A DNA stretch of 38,911 nt from Apostichopus parvimensis (GCA_000934455.1 KN884926.1:110762-149672), one strand, 5' to 3'. Shown: positions 21,018-32,639, numbered from the stretch's first letter. Notes: a model not told the origin generated them from the sequence alone. Numbers and translations are program-made.

Positions 21018-21840
21018 CCATAGAATGCCACTTTAAACTTCAAGAGGATACTCCTATGAGCCAATTATTTCATACCCTTATGATTTTTTCAAATTTTGGC
21101 CAAAGTCATGACTTTTTAATTTATTTCCAAAGTCATGCTTGGAATAGGTGACACCCTTCTGATGAACTGACAGTCAACAATTATCTCATAACCCGTCCCT
21201 TTTTTGAAATTGGACCAAGTTTTTATGACGAAATGTCAAATATCACTTTCATATTTAAAGGCTTAAAATTCCATAGAATGCCACTTTAAACTTCAAGAGG
21301 ATACTCTTATGAGCTATGGGAATCCAAAAAAGGAATCCAAAACTAGGATCCAAATTTGAAATTGAAAAATTTTATTTTTCGGCCAATTTTTTTGTAAGGC
21401 AATACAATACCCTTATGTTTTTTTTCAAATTTTGGCCAAAATCATGACTTTTTTATTTCTTTCCAAAATCATGCGTGGGATAGTTGACACCCTTCTGATG
21501 ACCTGCCAGTCAACAATTAACTCATAATCCGTCCCTTTTTTGAAAATTGGACTAAGTTTATGACAAAATGTCAAATATCATTTTCATATTTAGAGGCTTA
21601 AAATTCCATAGAATGCCGTTTTTAACTTCAAGAGGATACTCCTATGAGCTATGGGAATCCAAAACGAGGATCCAAATTTGAAATTCGAAACTTTTGGCCA
21701 AAATCATGACTTTCTAAATTATTTCCAAAATCATGCTTGTGATAGGTGAAACGCCAACTATTTTGTAAATTTCGAAAATGTTTTTATTATTTAGAGGCTT
21801 AAACTTTCATAAAAAAAACACTTGTAACTGGATTAACTCA
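21018..21840. repeat. Tandem repeat abutting the exon 16 donor
   Basis: Units start at 21018, 21271 and 21606, with a partial fourth at about 21808 that runs to the donor at 21841. Landmarks are ccatagaatgcc, cttcaagaggatactc, tcatgactttt and gacacccttctgatga. The second unit is longer (about 335 against 253 and 202 bp) because it carries an extra A/T-rich segment. In the sense of the gene the array starts at the 5' splice site. Confidence 0.93.
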
Positions 21841-21841
21841 C

Positions 21842-21893
21842 CTGTTGTTCTTGAAACTTGGCCTTCATAACGTCCAATGACTTATCACTAACT
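21842..21893 (-). CDS. CCDC78: CCDC78-like exon 16: coiled coil
   Basis: 52 nt, phase 2 in, phase 0 out, the smallest exon. It encodes VSDKSLDVMKAKFQEQQ. Acceptor catttcag, donor gtgagt. Short, but both splice sites are good and the phase fits both neighbours. Confidence 0.8.
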
Positions 21894-22036
21894 CTGAAAT
21901 GAAAAAAAACAACCAAAATTTTCTTCTTGTTATAATGTTATTATATTAAGATCTCTCAAATAAAATCTTGCTATACCTTTGCCAAATGATCGAGGGAATA
22001 GTCATTACAATGTCATATTTACTGCATTGAGCAACA

Positions 22037-22507
22037 ACACATATTTCGGCTATCCATAAAGAACTCTGGTAAAATTAGTAGGCAGGCTCACATTTGAGAC
22101 AGCAAAGATAACTTTACTAATCTTCAATCNNNNNNNNNNNNNNNNNNNNNNNNNNNNNNNNNNNNNNNNNNNNNNNNNNNNNNNNNNNNNNNNNNNNNNN
22201 NNNNNNNNNNNNNNNNNNNNNNNNNNNNNNNNNNNNNNNNNNNNNNNNNNNNNNNNNNNNNNNNNNNNNNNNNNNNNNNNNNNNNNNNNNNNNNNNNNNN
22301 NNNNNNNNNNNNNNNNNNNNNNNNNNNNNNNNNNNNNNNNNNNNCCACATTATTTCAGCTGTTCATAAAGAGCTTGGGTTAAGTCAGAAAGATTCTTAAC
22401 TAATCTTCAATCACACATTATTTCTGCTTTTCATAAAGACCTTGGGTAAAATCAGAAAGCAGGCTCACATCTGAGACAGCAAAGATATCTTAACTAATCT
22501 TCAATCT
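22037..22507. repeat. Tandem repeat interrupted by an assembly gap
   Basis: Units with cataaaga(a/g)c, ggcaggctcacat(t/c)tgagac, agcaaagata and ctaatcttcaatc occur before the gap (to 22129) and twice after it (22346-22412, shortened, and 22413-22507). The gap therefore sits inside an array whose true copy number is unknown. Confidence 0.9.
22130..22344. other. Assembly gap (N run)
   Basis: 215 unknown bases. Open frames reported across it are meaningless. It is in an intron and should not remove an exon, since exons 15 and 16 join in phase. Confidence 1.
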
Positions 22508-23329
22508 TGATTTGTGAAATTATCCAAAACTTCAGGTAAAGTGATGCTATATTTGACTATGTTTGGGCCTAAGGCAATCAGGAAGACATAAATTTGCTTC
22601 ATGCAAGTTTTAGATGATTTCACCCTTTAGGAACACAGGCAAGCAAACCATTGCATTTAAACAGACTGAAGGAATTATCTACTAGCAGTGTATACTGAAA
22701 GTTAAGTAGGAGAGAATCATTGATTGAATCTGGTGGCATTGTAGCACCACAAAGAGATAACTAGTTGCAAGCTTTGTTCACTTAATATGCTAAGATACGA
22801 GAGCAATGTCCGAAGCAGTCTGTTCTCTGTCAAAGGACATCACCAAGTAATAAACAACAAATTGAATATTACATCCAAAAATAATGCAACAGCACATGCA
22901 ATAGAGCTTTTTAAATAGTTTTACTTTGATTGTGATGCTATTATTATTTCCATAGACATCATTTCATATCTCAAAAATGACATCCCTGTGTCTTCATTTA
23001 TATCTCTAACATTCTGGAAACACACCAGTAATGAAATCTGTATGTTTTTTTTTTGTTCTAACAAATGCTGCAATTAGGATACTATTCTTAAATATCCCAT
23101 TTAATAGATTGTACAAAAAGATTCTAAAGTGTCGACCCTGCACACACTTTCAAGAAGTAGAGAGTAAACTATCCTATCTGAATTGAGATTCAGTGATTAT
23201 CTCTGGTCTCGATGAAAAACCCAAAGGATGCATATCCCTCCTCCACTGATACCTTGGATACATGTCCAAAACATTCCATACTTTGACTGTTGTACCAAAG
23301 AGATTAATATGCAGAGAATCTAAACTCAC

Positions 23330-23500
23330 CCATCTGCTTTCATCTTTTTCAGTTCATTTGTCACAGCCTGGAGTTTTACTGCCAACTGTGTTAACTCTTT
23401 CCGATTACTGGATTCAAGGCTGGCCTCTGATAAACTCAATTCGTATTCCTCTGGTACAAGATCAATATCATTGATATCTTCGACCTGTTTCTTGAGCATT
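23330..23500 (-). CDS. CCDC78: CCDC78-like exon 15
   Basis: 171 nt, phase 2/2. It encodes MLKKQVEDINDIDLVPEEYE, then SSNRKELTQLAVKLQAVTNE and LKKMKADG: an acidic loop followed by a coiled coil. Acceptor ttgttcag, donor gtgagt. Confidence 0.87.
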
Positions 23501-23589
23501 CTGAACAAAGAAAATAAGAAAAAAACCTGACAATGCTTCCGTCACCCCTTGCATGATATTAAATGCTCTCTGAAATTCATCAGCAAAGT

Positions 23590-24340
23590 AAACTACATCA
23601 TAATGTGGTAATGCACCATTCACAAACAGGGCTCCATATCACCATGATCATTCCCCCCCCCCCCCATGTGATGATCAAAAGGGGTAAAGTACAACACCAC
23701 CCATCATGCTACACCATATGCCCATGACATGATGAAGGGGTAAAATCACTAATGTTACTGCATAGAACTGCCACATACTGTACCCATCATAATGTCAAGA
23801 GAGAAAAGCAGCCCTACAAACCGAACAGCATCCATCTCCAGGGATCAATTACTATCATGTAGAGACAGACTGCTGGCTGACGAGAAGAGGGGCTAGGGTG
23901 GGGCTAATAAGGGGACCCAGAGAAATATGGGATAAAGAATACTGTATTCACATATGCCCATAAATGTACCATGAATCTATAAAGTGTTTAGGAAGGAGGT
24001 TGGTGACATACTTGTCCCAAAGACAAACCGAATATATTGACAGACTAGCACCGTCATCTCACATATAACATCTCTCCTAGATATCTATGGTTTGATCAAA
24101 GAGCAAAGTAGCACCTTTATCATACAATCAATGCTCCATACACAAGTAACATGTTCCAGGGAACAAATCAAGCACCATGATCAAACACCAATGAATTTCC
24201 CAATGTTATGATCAAGAAACAACCGCAATGTTCCATAGACAATCACATGATCCAGGAGTAAAGAAACAACATGACCAAACATTAATGATCTATACAACAT
24301 TCATATGATGGGAGGTTTATGAAGCACCATTACCACAGAT
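23590..24340. repeat. Degenerate tandem-repeat-like intron
   Basis: The intron after exon 14 is dominated by diverged, repeated words (catgatcaaacaccaatga, cacatgatccagg, atgttccatagacaa, aaaggggtaaa). Periods seem to be about 95-100 bp on the right and about 70 bp on the left. Judged by eye; the unit borders are not firm. A C run lies at about 23652-23664. Confidence 0.45.
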
Positions 24341-24465
24341 TAACGTGTAACACATCCTTCAAGAACCCACATTGCAGGAAAGTCACAGGAATAACTCTCA
24401 TTTACATACAAGTCATTCCTCCTTCTTGAAATGATCTTAATAACTGGCAATGGGAGGTCTCTTAC

Positions 24466-24656
24466 CTGTATGCTACAAGGAGTTCTTTGTGTTTCTTGGC
24501 CACTCTCTGTGCTTGCTGTCTATAGTTGCGGGCCGCATCGCTTAATTGTTTCTCTCGGCTACGATAAGTCTGTTTCAGTTCGTCTGTAATCTGATCCACG
24601 GTTCCTCTTAAAATCTGTCCTGCATTCGGCATCTTAGAACTCTGTTCCACAAAGTT
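24466..24656 (-). CDS. CCDC78: CCDC78-like exon 14: conserved CCDC78 segment
   Basis: 191 nt, phase 0 in, phase 2 out. It encodes NFVEQSSKMPNAGQILRGTV, then YRSREKQLSDAARNYRQQA and KKHKELLVAYR. The latter parts match the C-terminal conserved block of CCDC78 (RSREQQL, HEELLVAYR) and give the gene its name. The acceptor chosen is tctcaaag at 24657. Another AG at 24642 would remove five residues in frame and cannot be excluded. Confidence 0.88.
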
Positions 24657-25192
24657 CTTTGAGACAATGTCATTAAAGGGGTATTGTGAACGACTAAGCA
24701 ATATGTGGAGATTAAAGTGAGCCGTAAATCAACTTAGTATCCTTAATGTAACTGATAGTGTTGGTAATATCTCAAAGATTTAAACGCAAAATATATTGTT
24801 AACTTGTCTAAGAATTACAGAGCAGAGGTTTATGTCCTGCACAAGGTTGGTAATTCTCAAAACCAATATCAATGCTTCAGCATAGGGCATATTGCACTTG
24901 TTACCACAAGTGTACATTGGCTGAGTTTAATTTGTGAACAAAGATTTGAGACTAATGAGTTACTGCATATCAGAATGAAAAAAAATTCTTACATTAACTT
25001 CAGACAAATAATGAAACAATTTGTACTTCAACAGCTCAAACAAACAAACTCTGCAATAATTATACATATATATAAATGTTAGTTTAGTGACATATAAAAC
25101 TATTATTTTTACTTCTGTCCAAGAATCATACACCTCATACAAATCAACGAGAGAGTGAAATGGCCACAGATTCATGAATAATTAAGACTTAC

Positions 25193-25318
25193 AGTGACAT
25201 CATCAAGATACTTTTGAAGTCTTCTCCTGTGTTCACTATTCTTCTCTTTAATCTGAAGATGAAGACTACTAATCTCTCTCCCCATCTCCTTTGCTTCCTC
25301 TTTCTTCATCATTAGTTC
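25193..25318 (-). CDS. CCDC78: CCDC78-like exon 13: coiled coil
   Basis: 42 codons, phase 0/0. It encodes ELMMKKEEAKEMGREISSLH, then LQIKEKNSEHRRRLQKYLDD. Highly charged heptads. Acceptor tttatag, donor gtaagt. Confidence 0.88.
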
Positions 25319-25815
25319 CTATAAATGATACAACTTGAAGATAGATGAGGGTAATCTTGGACATATGATTCAGTAATGTTTATATCTGAATCAACCAAAT
25401 GTGCCAACAATACATTTCCATGATATTTATCCGTCTTATTTGTTACATATCAAACCCAGTTTGAACACTGATATTACAAGCCTTCTATTTCAAACTTATG
25501 GTGTAAGTATAAGTTCTTCCGACCAGAAATTAAGTGCTTTTCATAAAATGTGGAAATTTTGTATTTTTTATACTTTTGATAATCATACATAACAGTTAAT
25601 TCTATTTTTTTTTTTTCTTTTCTTATAAAAAAAAAAAAACACTGATTCCAACAGAAGCTTGCAACACACTATGCTGGTTTCACATAGCAAGGACACCAGA
25701 TAAACCTGGTGAAGAATTTTTCAGAACCTGTCAGTGACAAAATTATCTTTAATGAGCTCTACGGAAAGTCAGGACCTATTCAAAAATTACAATCTTAACC
25801 AATCTCCTATTCAGA

Positions 25816-26183
25816 TTAAAGGCATTGAAGACTCGCCCCAAACCGCGTGCCGCGCTCTGAAAAAGTTAACTTTCCGTTGCTTGCAAGTGAAGTTTTTCTC
25901 TTGTCGCTACAAAATGCAGACAGTAATGAAACGTGATACCTTGTTATATTTAGCTGGACCTGAGATGTCCATCGCGGTATCGTTTGTACACTGTGCTGTG
26001 GGTATTGACCGCAGCTGTATGTACTGACTGTACATTAGTGTCTAATTATCGACGGTAGCAAGCTGTGTGTGTATTTTCTGGGATCGATGGTGGTGTCTAA
26101 CACTTCTGTTACACCTCATTCAAAACTAGGTCAGATTACAGGCATTAGACGTTTCTTTTTGCGCGAGTCTTCACACCCTTTAA
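25816..26183. mobile_element. TTAA-bounded MITE, copy 1
   Basis: 368 bp with terminal inverted repeats. The left end reads TTAAAGGcattGAAGACTCG and the right end, reverse-complemented, reads TTAAAGGgtgtGAAGACTCG. TTAA at both borders is what a piggyBac-type target duplication would leave (inference from border sequence only). There is no transposase-like frame. A second copy, in the opposite orientation, is at 34916-35277. Confidence 0.8.
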
Positions 26184-26237
26184 GTTTCAAAGTCAATAGC
26201 ACAGCCATTGCATTACAATTCCATAATAACAACCTAC

Positions 26238-26316
26238 CACTTCCTGTTGGGCTAATTTTCTCTGCGCATCAAGAGCTTGTCCCTTGGATTTCTGAACGCT
26301 ATCGTTTAACATCTTA
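26238..26316 (-). CDS. CCDC78: CCDC78-like exon 12: coiled coil
   Basis: 79 nt, phase 2 in, phase 0 out. It encodes KMLNDSVQKSKGQALDAQRK then LAQQEV. Acceptor cttttgcag, donor gtaggt. It lies only about 55 bp from the MITE. Confidence 0.85.
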
Positions 26317-26803
26317 CTGCAAAAGAGTAATGAAAATGTAACGTGTCAAGAATCTTTGCTACAGTATGTATTAAAAATACTAAACTGTATTAAAATTAAA
26401 GTAAAGAAGGACAAAACTTAGGAAACTTATCCAAAATTCAAAAGATGCTTTTCGCTGGCTTGAATGAATCAATATGGGTTATTAAGAGGCCATGAAGGTT
26501 GTGGTACTAGTTCTTCTTTTAAATGATCCTGCTTACAGTTCAACATTAACTAGTACCAGAAAGTGTAACCAAATCAGCATTGGTAAGTGAAAAACATGGT
26601 GCAAGAGTAAAAAGAAAGTAAGGTTCTTACACTGACCTCAAGAGTGCATGCAGATCCTGTGTTCTACCAAGCCAACCTCAATTAGGGGGAGTCATAATTC
26701 ATCAGCATTTATCAACGTTCTAAACACCTAATGTAAAACAAGTTGCACTCAAACAACCTTTACATTTTCATATGCAAAATGTTTTTTCGTGCAATCTACT
26801 CAC

Positions 26804-26928
26804 ATCTGGTTTTCAAGAGTAGTCTGCTGTTGCTCGTAAACCATCTTCATCTTCTCAGTCTCTCTCCTGAATTGTCCCTTATCACCAGAGAGTATGCCTG
26901 TAAGGTCCCGGAGTGGAACATCATTTAC
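26804..26928 (-). CDS. CCDC78: CCDC78-like exon 11
   Basis: 125 nt, phase 0 in, phase 2 out. It encodes VNDVPLRDLTGILSGDKGQF, then RRETEKMKMVYEQQQTTLEN. The acceptor is ggtaaag at 26929. A closer AG (ccttacag, 26899) would give the wrong frame from the preceding phase-0 exon, so it was rejected. Confidence 0.83.
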
Positions 26929-27391
26929 CTTTACCAATGAAAAGTTTTTAAAAATTAACCTCAAAAAAGGATTAAAAGCAAAAAATGTTTAAACTGGCTG
27001 ACAAGATCTGAATCAATTCTGTGAAACATTGACTTGCTTTGTGTTCTATACATCTTGTTTGCCCCATCCTGTACATGACCCTCATACAGTACCTTCTCCA
27101 CCCCCCCCCCCCCCCTCAGCTTAAATCTTATATTGAATACTTGATGGACAGCGAAGGTATATGGAAATGGAACCGCTTTGATTTGTTTACTGGTTGTAAA
27201 GCAGTTTAGAAAACAGTACAAGAGGTATTTAGCTGAAAAGCTTAGACCAGTAGCCACAGGTTAACCAATATTACATGACTAAATAAAGACAAACAGCTCG
27301 CTAGACATCATGTCAAAAAAGAAAATGTGGCAGCCCATCCTAAAATCCTGTCGTAGGAAGACTGAATTAAAAATGAAACCATAGAACCTAC

Positions 27392-27528
27392 CTCTTGCAG
27401 ACCAGCAGTGCCTTTTAAGTAAACTGCAGAATACAAACGATTAGGTCTTACGCTCTCTGGCTGCATTGATGCTGCAGACCCACCTCTGCGTCTGACGCGG
27501 TTCCTTACAACTACCGGGTCCGACTTAC
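27392..27528 (-). CDS. CCDC78: Coding-like block after exon 10, shifted frame
   Basis: Reading on the - strand from the last G of exon 10 in a frame shifted by one, the sequence is open for about 46 codons: GKSDPVVVRNRVRRRGGSAA, then SMQPESVRPNRLYSAVYLKG and TAGLQE, ending at a good donor (gag/gtaggt) in phase 0, which fits exon 11 (VNDVPL). Codon and CpG content look coding, unlike nearby introns. Possible explanations are one missing base at the GAACAGG junction (one exon of 294 nt), a 68-nt micro-intron ending at atgcag/CCA, or a separate transcript starting at the Met in SMQPES. I favour the first. Confidence 0.5.
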
Positions 27529-27684
27529 CTGTTCACGATCTGCTGCGAGGCCGAGGGCTATGTCTTTTATCTTTCTCAAATCTTCCGTTTCTGAATTCTT
27601 GAGGTTTCCTTGTTGTTGTAGGAGGGCTACCTCTGCATTGAGGAGATTCAGTAATTCCATGCCTAACTCCCGGTTTCTTTTCAC
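27529..27684 (-). CDS. CCDC78: CCDC78-like exon 10: coiled coil
   Basis: 52 codons, phase 0/0 as modelled. It encodes RNRELGMELLNLLNAEVALL, then NSETEDLRKIKDIALGLAAD and REQ. The donor cag/gtaagt is a perfect consensus and phase-consistent, yet the 137 nt beyond it look coding in another frame (separate entry), so the true 3' border is uncertain. Confidence 0.82.
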
Positions 27685-28246
27685 CTTTAAATCAAGATAG
27701 AAGATTTTATATACATGTAGGAATTTTATGAGAACTATATTACTGTGTACGTGTCCTGTTGTGAATCTCAATCTGATTTTGTAAGGATTAGAGAGGTTTA
27801 CCAGGTAAAATGAGTGTCCGGGTGAATTGATGGGACTGTGAAGAAGAGTTCCTTTAATACTTACAGAGTAAAGAGTTAAAAGGGAAATATATCTTTGAGT
27901 TCTAATTCTATAATAAATACTTGTCATTTAGCCTCTGAAGAAGATCCTGCTACAGTAGGATCGAAATGTCAGGCCAACTTACTTTTACACTTTCTATTAC
28001 ACAGGCTCTCTAGTGGATAAGCAGTTTGCTAACAGTTTTATTTTATTTTTATTTTGATAAATATATATCATTAAAACATATATATAAATTTTACCGTAAT
28101 GGGGTCATTTTTAAGGAAAGCCCTTACAAAGACCTTTCTAAGACAAATCGCTCAACAATTTATAACTTTCAAAACCTACTACTAAAGTTTGTGGCCTAAT
28201 GGGTCCAATAAATGTTATCTAAGTACTAAGTTCCAATCTCACCTAC

Positions 28247-28393
28247 CTCTAGGTCATGTTTCCTGATAAGTCCTGCATAGTTGTCCTCCAGTTCAGCATA
28301 CTGCATGGATAAGTTATGAGTCTGACTAATGTTACTTGCTGCTCGCCGACGATCAATCCTCTCCTGTAACAGCTGGCTTTCACATGACATTAA
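28247..28393 (-). CDS. CCDC78: CCDC78-like exon 9: coiled coil
   Basis: 49 codons, phase 0/0. It encodes LMSCESQLLQERIDRRRAAS, then HNLSMQYAELEDNYAGLIRK. Acceptor tttttcag, donor gtaggt. Confidence 0.88.
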
Positions 28394-28936
28394 CTGAAAA
28401 ATACAATGTAATTATTTAGGATAAAAGCAATGTCAGCAACACAGAGAAAAAATATATATCTCTGGTAAAAAAACCAATCCAATAGTAACATTTATCTTTC
28501 ATTGGATAGGTGACTATGTTTAAGCTTCAGGGGCATGGATGGGGTGACCTGGGCGCGGGGAGGGCATAGTTCCCCACCTCCATCACCAATCTGGGGAAAA
28601 ACGTTCAGTTGGACTTTGTCAAATCCTTGATCTGCGTCTGGACCTTCCATAAAGGTCCATGCCCTTACCATAATCAATCCATGGAGCTTTGAAATCCTGT
28701 GCATGCCACATCTCAGGTTGGCAGCACATTCAATCTTCCCTATTCTGATCTTTCACTAAAACCAAAAAATTATACAATTGGCCTACCTTATCAAACAAAG
28801 TAATACAAAACATTAACTTAAAAGATTTTGCTGATAAAGCTTAAAACCCTCCAACGAAAGACCAGAACGGTTTCATCTTATGTTCTCTTATGACAATTAA
28901 ATCACAGCATACCAGTCATGAGCAGCTGTGCCTTAC

Positions 28937-29155
28937 CTTGTTTTTAAGTTCAAAGTTTTCTTGGTGTAGCCCATCTCGTTGGTGGCTGCTTTCGATCTTG
29001 AAATCCACGAGTGATCTGGACGCCCTTAGCCTTTCCTCCTCACTAGAGATGAGTCTGCTGGAGAGGTCTTCCTTCGCAGCGACTACATCGCTGAACTGAT
29101 TCTCAAGACGATCTAATTTTCTGGATAGATATTGGTTCTCCATCCTCATCCTTGA
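28937..29155 (-). CDS. CCDC78: CCDC78-like exon 8: conserved N-terminal coiled coil
   Basis: 73 codons, phase 0/0. It encodes SRMRMENQYLSRKLDRLENQ, then RLISSEEERLRASRSLVDFK and ESSHQRDGLHQENFELKNK. The (Q/R)LxxSxxLVDxxI pattern matches the first conserved block of human CCDC78. Acceptor tgttttcag, donor gtaagg. Confidence 0.9.
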
Positions 29156-30142
29156 CTGAAAACAAGAGGATAGGATATCACAAATTACTAAAAGATAAAA
29201 TGGTTTCACTGATTAAAAAAGCCACAATGTGCTCTCTTTTTGGTGAATACCCATAAAAAAAACAAAGATATCAGTGATGTATTATGACTCCTTTTTAATA
29301 CAGTTTGTTGATCATGGATTTGTTAATTTGGGGGTATTTTAGAGAAAATTGTAGTCTTTCTTTGACAACAGAATAGTTAATGGAGCTAAAAGCTCTGCCT
29401 AATCTTTGTTTGTCTTAAAGGTCAGATAAAATTTGTTGTATTGGTCTGTTATAATTTACATTTTTCTTATATGCCAAAATTCTTGTAAAACATCACAGTG
29501 ATGAGTATGAGTTTTACTTACCATGCTGTATAGAATTCCACATCTGTAACAAATTATTTTAAAATTTCAAACTTTCCTTCCAAGTTCCTTTGACAACCAC
29601 TCTTGAAATGTTCATATATTAACAACACCAGAAGTTTGCCCATAACTTTAATAACCATCGACGCTCTTGTCCTGGTTTATAAATCCTTAGCATGAGGATA
29701 TCCTTTCCTTTTATTCCTATGCTAAGCATATACTTTCCTTTTCCCCATCACACTAAAGGTGTCATCAATCATATGGATGTTCTTGCTTCATTATAGGGGG
29801 AATAATTTAGAGTTCAAAAGTTTGTGTAGCAGTTTTGAAGGCTATCAACTTTCTTTCTTGTTGTAAACTACTATGATTCCTGTGTGCCAAAACTGTTATA
29901 CATCTTTGCACTTGTTTATAGCAATTGTAGACCTTATTGTATAGCATTCTGCGATGCGAATACCGGATAACTTACACCCTGTTAAACCATCTATGGTATG
30001 CTGTTGATTCCTAACACTACCATAAGTATGCCCTCCTTCTTTATGTAAAGACAGTGAATAAATCTGATTGTAATATAAGGAATTTCGTGACAATTTCCTT
30101 AAAATACTCTCCAAAGATATGTAGGTGGTTTATTGTACTTAC

Positions 30143-30253
30143 CACTTCTGCTTCATTTCCTGGTGGATCCTTATTAACGGTCATCTGAGAAGATTGTGCT
30201 CCAAGTCGTCTTTGCAAGCTCAGTTGCCTGGCCCGCATGCCTCCAATTAGCCC
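30143..30253 (-). CDS. CCDC78: CCDC78-like exon 7: post-motor neck
   Basis: 37 codons, phase 0/0. It encodes GLIGGMRARQLSLQRRLGAQ, then NKDPPGNEAEV: a basic helix where a kinesin neck would be. Donor gtaagt. The acceptor catttcattaag is moderate. Confidence 0.84.
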
Positions 30254-30356
30254 CTTAATGAAATGAAAGAAGAAAACAGGTCCTTTAAAACTGGCATTTT
30301 GGGGTTTGATTTCTCAGAACAAATTCATATTATTTTCAAACACCAAGTCAACTAAC

Positions 30357-30531
30357 CTGAGCAGCGACATCATTTAATATAAAGTAATTCTTCACTTGCG
30401 ATAGAAGACTTGAAAATTGCAACAAATTGCTGACGCCCGCTTCAGTGGATGTCGGCTTTAAATGAACCATCACTTTCGTCTTGGAATTTCCTCCAAACGA
30501 ATCTTGAAGGAGATTGATGGCTTTGGACTCA
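30357..30531 (-). CDS. CCDC78: CCDC78-like exon 6: kinesin alpha-4/L12 region
   Basis: 175 nt, phase 2 in, phase 0 out. It encodes AINLLQDSFGGNSKTKVMVH, nearly the canonical kinesin LLxDSLGGNSKT signature of the microtubule-binding face, followed by LKPTSTE and LLQFSSLLSQVKN (kinesin has TLxFAxRAKxIKN). This exon is the strongest evidence for kinesin ancestry. Confidence 0.92.
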
Positions 30532-30908
30532 CTGACGAAAGAACATAGAGAAAAAGCAAAATAAGACAACCTTATATGTATAATTAAAATTAGAGCACCT
30601 CACTGCTGGGACTAAAGTTATAAGATTCCAGTACATATCTTTCATGGATACGGTCAGAGAGCTAAAATGACTTGCAAAATCAAAAGGCACAAAAGGCAAA
30701 GTATTTCTTTTCAATGAAGTTTGCGACCAAACTCCGTATCAGTTGGGTCTGTATTGTCCAAACGATCTCTTGATCAGAACTCTCAATGGACCCTGTTCTG
30801 GTACCTAGCTAGAGAAATTCCATTGTAAATTATAACATTCAATAGGTATTGAAACTGAAGAGATGTGAATGAAGTTATGAACCTTAAAGAATATTAGGTT
30901 AATTAATA

Positions 30909-31330
30909 GTATTATGACTAATTTCTAAGCAAACTCTTATCTCTCTTATTTTCTTAGTTTATCATGAATTGGTTCATATGAATCTAGAAATATCACTGTA
31001 ACTCTGTTTGGGCATGGTAACTTAACTACTGTGTATGCATATATGATTCTGAGGGAGTATCAAGGCCAGCTTGTTGATGACATACTGCCTAATTTCTCAG
31101 CAAACTCAATTCTGTTTTATTTTCCTTTGATTATCATAAATCTGCTACAGTATCTGTAAATATTGTTCTAATCCTGTTTGGGCATGGTAACTTAACTACC
31201 GTGTATACATATATGAATCTGATGCAGTATCAAAGCCAGTTTGACCATGGAATACTGACGACTTTCTCAGAAAATGCAGTTGCTTTATTTTCTTTCTTTT
31301 TTAACATAAATCCACAGACCGCATCTCACA
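30909..31330. repeat. Tandem repeat next to the exon 5 donor, period 171 bp
   Basis: Two full units (30909, 31080) and a partial third (31251 to the donor at 31333). Landmarks are taatttct(a/c)agcaaactc, tgtttgggcatggtaactta, catatatga and agtatcaa(g/a)gccag. In the sense of the gene the array starts right after the 5' splice site. Confidence 0.92.
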
Positions 31331-31333
31331 TAC

Positions 31334-31530
31334 CTGAAGTCTACACCTTCAGTTTCATCCGGTGACCTACTAAGGCCATCCAACCGTTTTTTCATCGCAT
31401 TTAAAGTTTTATCGATCTGCTTCTCATCATCCCTCATTGATTCTTGACCGTCTGTCTTTAAGCTATCGAAGGCCGGTAGTTCTACTAGAGTCAAGAAACT
31501 ACGATGGGGAAAGCCAAACTGGTTGTTATC
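31334..31530 (-). CDS. CCDC78: CCDC78-like exon 5: switch II region of motor
   Basis: 197 nt, phase 0 in, phase 2 out. It encodes FLTLVELPAFDSLKTDGQES where kinesins have LVDLAGSE, so the invariant DxxG of switch II is lost. Then KQIDKTLNAMKKRLDGLSRS, matching the kinesin helix INxSLxxLGxxI only loosely. Confidence 0.88.
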
Positions 31531-32089
31531 CTTAAAAGCAAGAAAGAAAATAACGTTTACATCCGAGACCCTTCAAGGTTTAAAAAACAATATAGACACA
31601 AACTCCAGAAGAGCGTAATGCCAAAATGAGTTGATGTGGGCTGAGAAACTTATCTGGAAACATCTTATCAACGTTAATTTCTTTTTTATTATTCATTCAG
31701 TTGATTGCAAATCCAATAACATTCATTTCCAGCATAGTGTAAACAGAAAATACCAAACATATTGCGGAAAGAATAAAATCCCCATTGAGTTTTCAGCCTG
31801 TGATTTTAAAAGTTTCCTTAACAGCTCAATTTTCCCCGAAGATATTACAACAGCTAAATCCAGAAATAAAGTTCAGCGTCTGGCAGAAGTTTTTTTCCTT
31901 TTTGGAGATAGCTTATGATACTTCAAAAGTTCAAGATTTAAAGTTAATGCCATAAGCTTTTTATTTTCCCACCTATCTCTGAAAATAATTTTTTGTTCAA
32001 TCTTAGTCTTTTAACCAGGTCAAAGAGGAAAAACACCTTTTTTTGTGAATACAATGTTACATTAAAAGAAAATGAGACGGTCTAATTAC

Positions 32090-32224
32090 TGTTATGGCCT
32101 CAAACTGAATGATAACTGTGCCTTTATCTTCATTGTCTGCATGGCCATTTGTTCTCCGGTTCCAACCGTTCTTCAGATTAATGAAAATGTGATCCTCGTC
32201 AGCGACTGGTATACTTGTTGCATT
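32090..32224 (-). CDS. CCDC78: CCDC78-like exon 4: switch I region of motor
   Basis: 45 codons, phase 0/0. It encodes NATSIPVADEDHIFINLKNG, then NEDKGTVIIQFEAIT. The kinesin switch I motif NxxSSRSH is not recognisable. Acceptor ctacacag, donor gtaatt. Confidence 0.85.
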
Positions 32225-32639
32225 CTGTGTAGAAAATAATAATTAAAAAATTAAAACTAATGCATTGCTAAAGTAAATAATAAATATGTAAATGCATCAA
32301 AGTATAATAACCGAATGGTTAGCTTTAGACTAAGGTCTACTTTGCAGAGCCTAATTAACATTTAAGGCAAATTAAGTTTTTATCTAATTAACAGAATGTC
32401 TGTCAGCAATGGTCCTTTCTGGCCGAGGGTGCAAGTTTTTATCAAAACGAAATGATCGAATGATGAGTGTATGACTTATTCATTGATTTCCCTTACAAAA
32501 TGACTACTGGGAAAAGAAAGAAGCAATTGAATGGCTTCTTTTGTGGGAAAAGTGCATAAATCCATAGAAAGATGTGCTAAATCTTAATAATGGTTTTATA
32601 ATGACTGTACACAGCCAACGATGAAACTGTTGACAAAGA

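Noticed and set aside
25734..26027. 97-codon + frame over the MITE as a gene
   Set aside because: It runs across the MITE border into intron sequence and is not kept in the second MITE copy.
26869..26898. Alternative acceptor ccttacag at 26899 for CCDC78-like exon 11
   Set aside because: From the phase-0 donor upstream it would shift the frame away from the coiled-coil reading; the acceptor at 26929 keeps the phase and adds VNDVPLRDLT.
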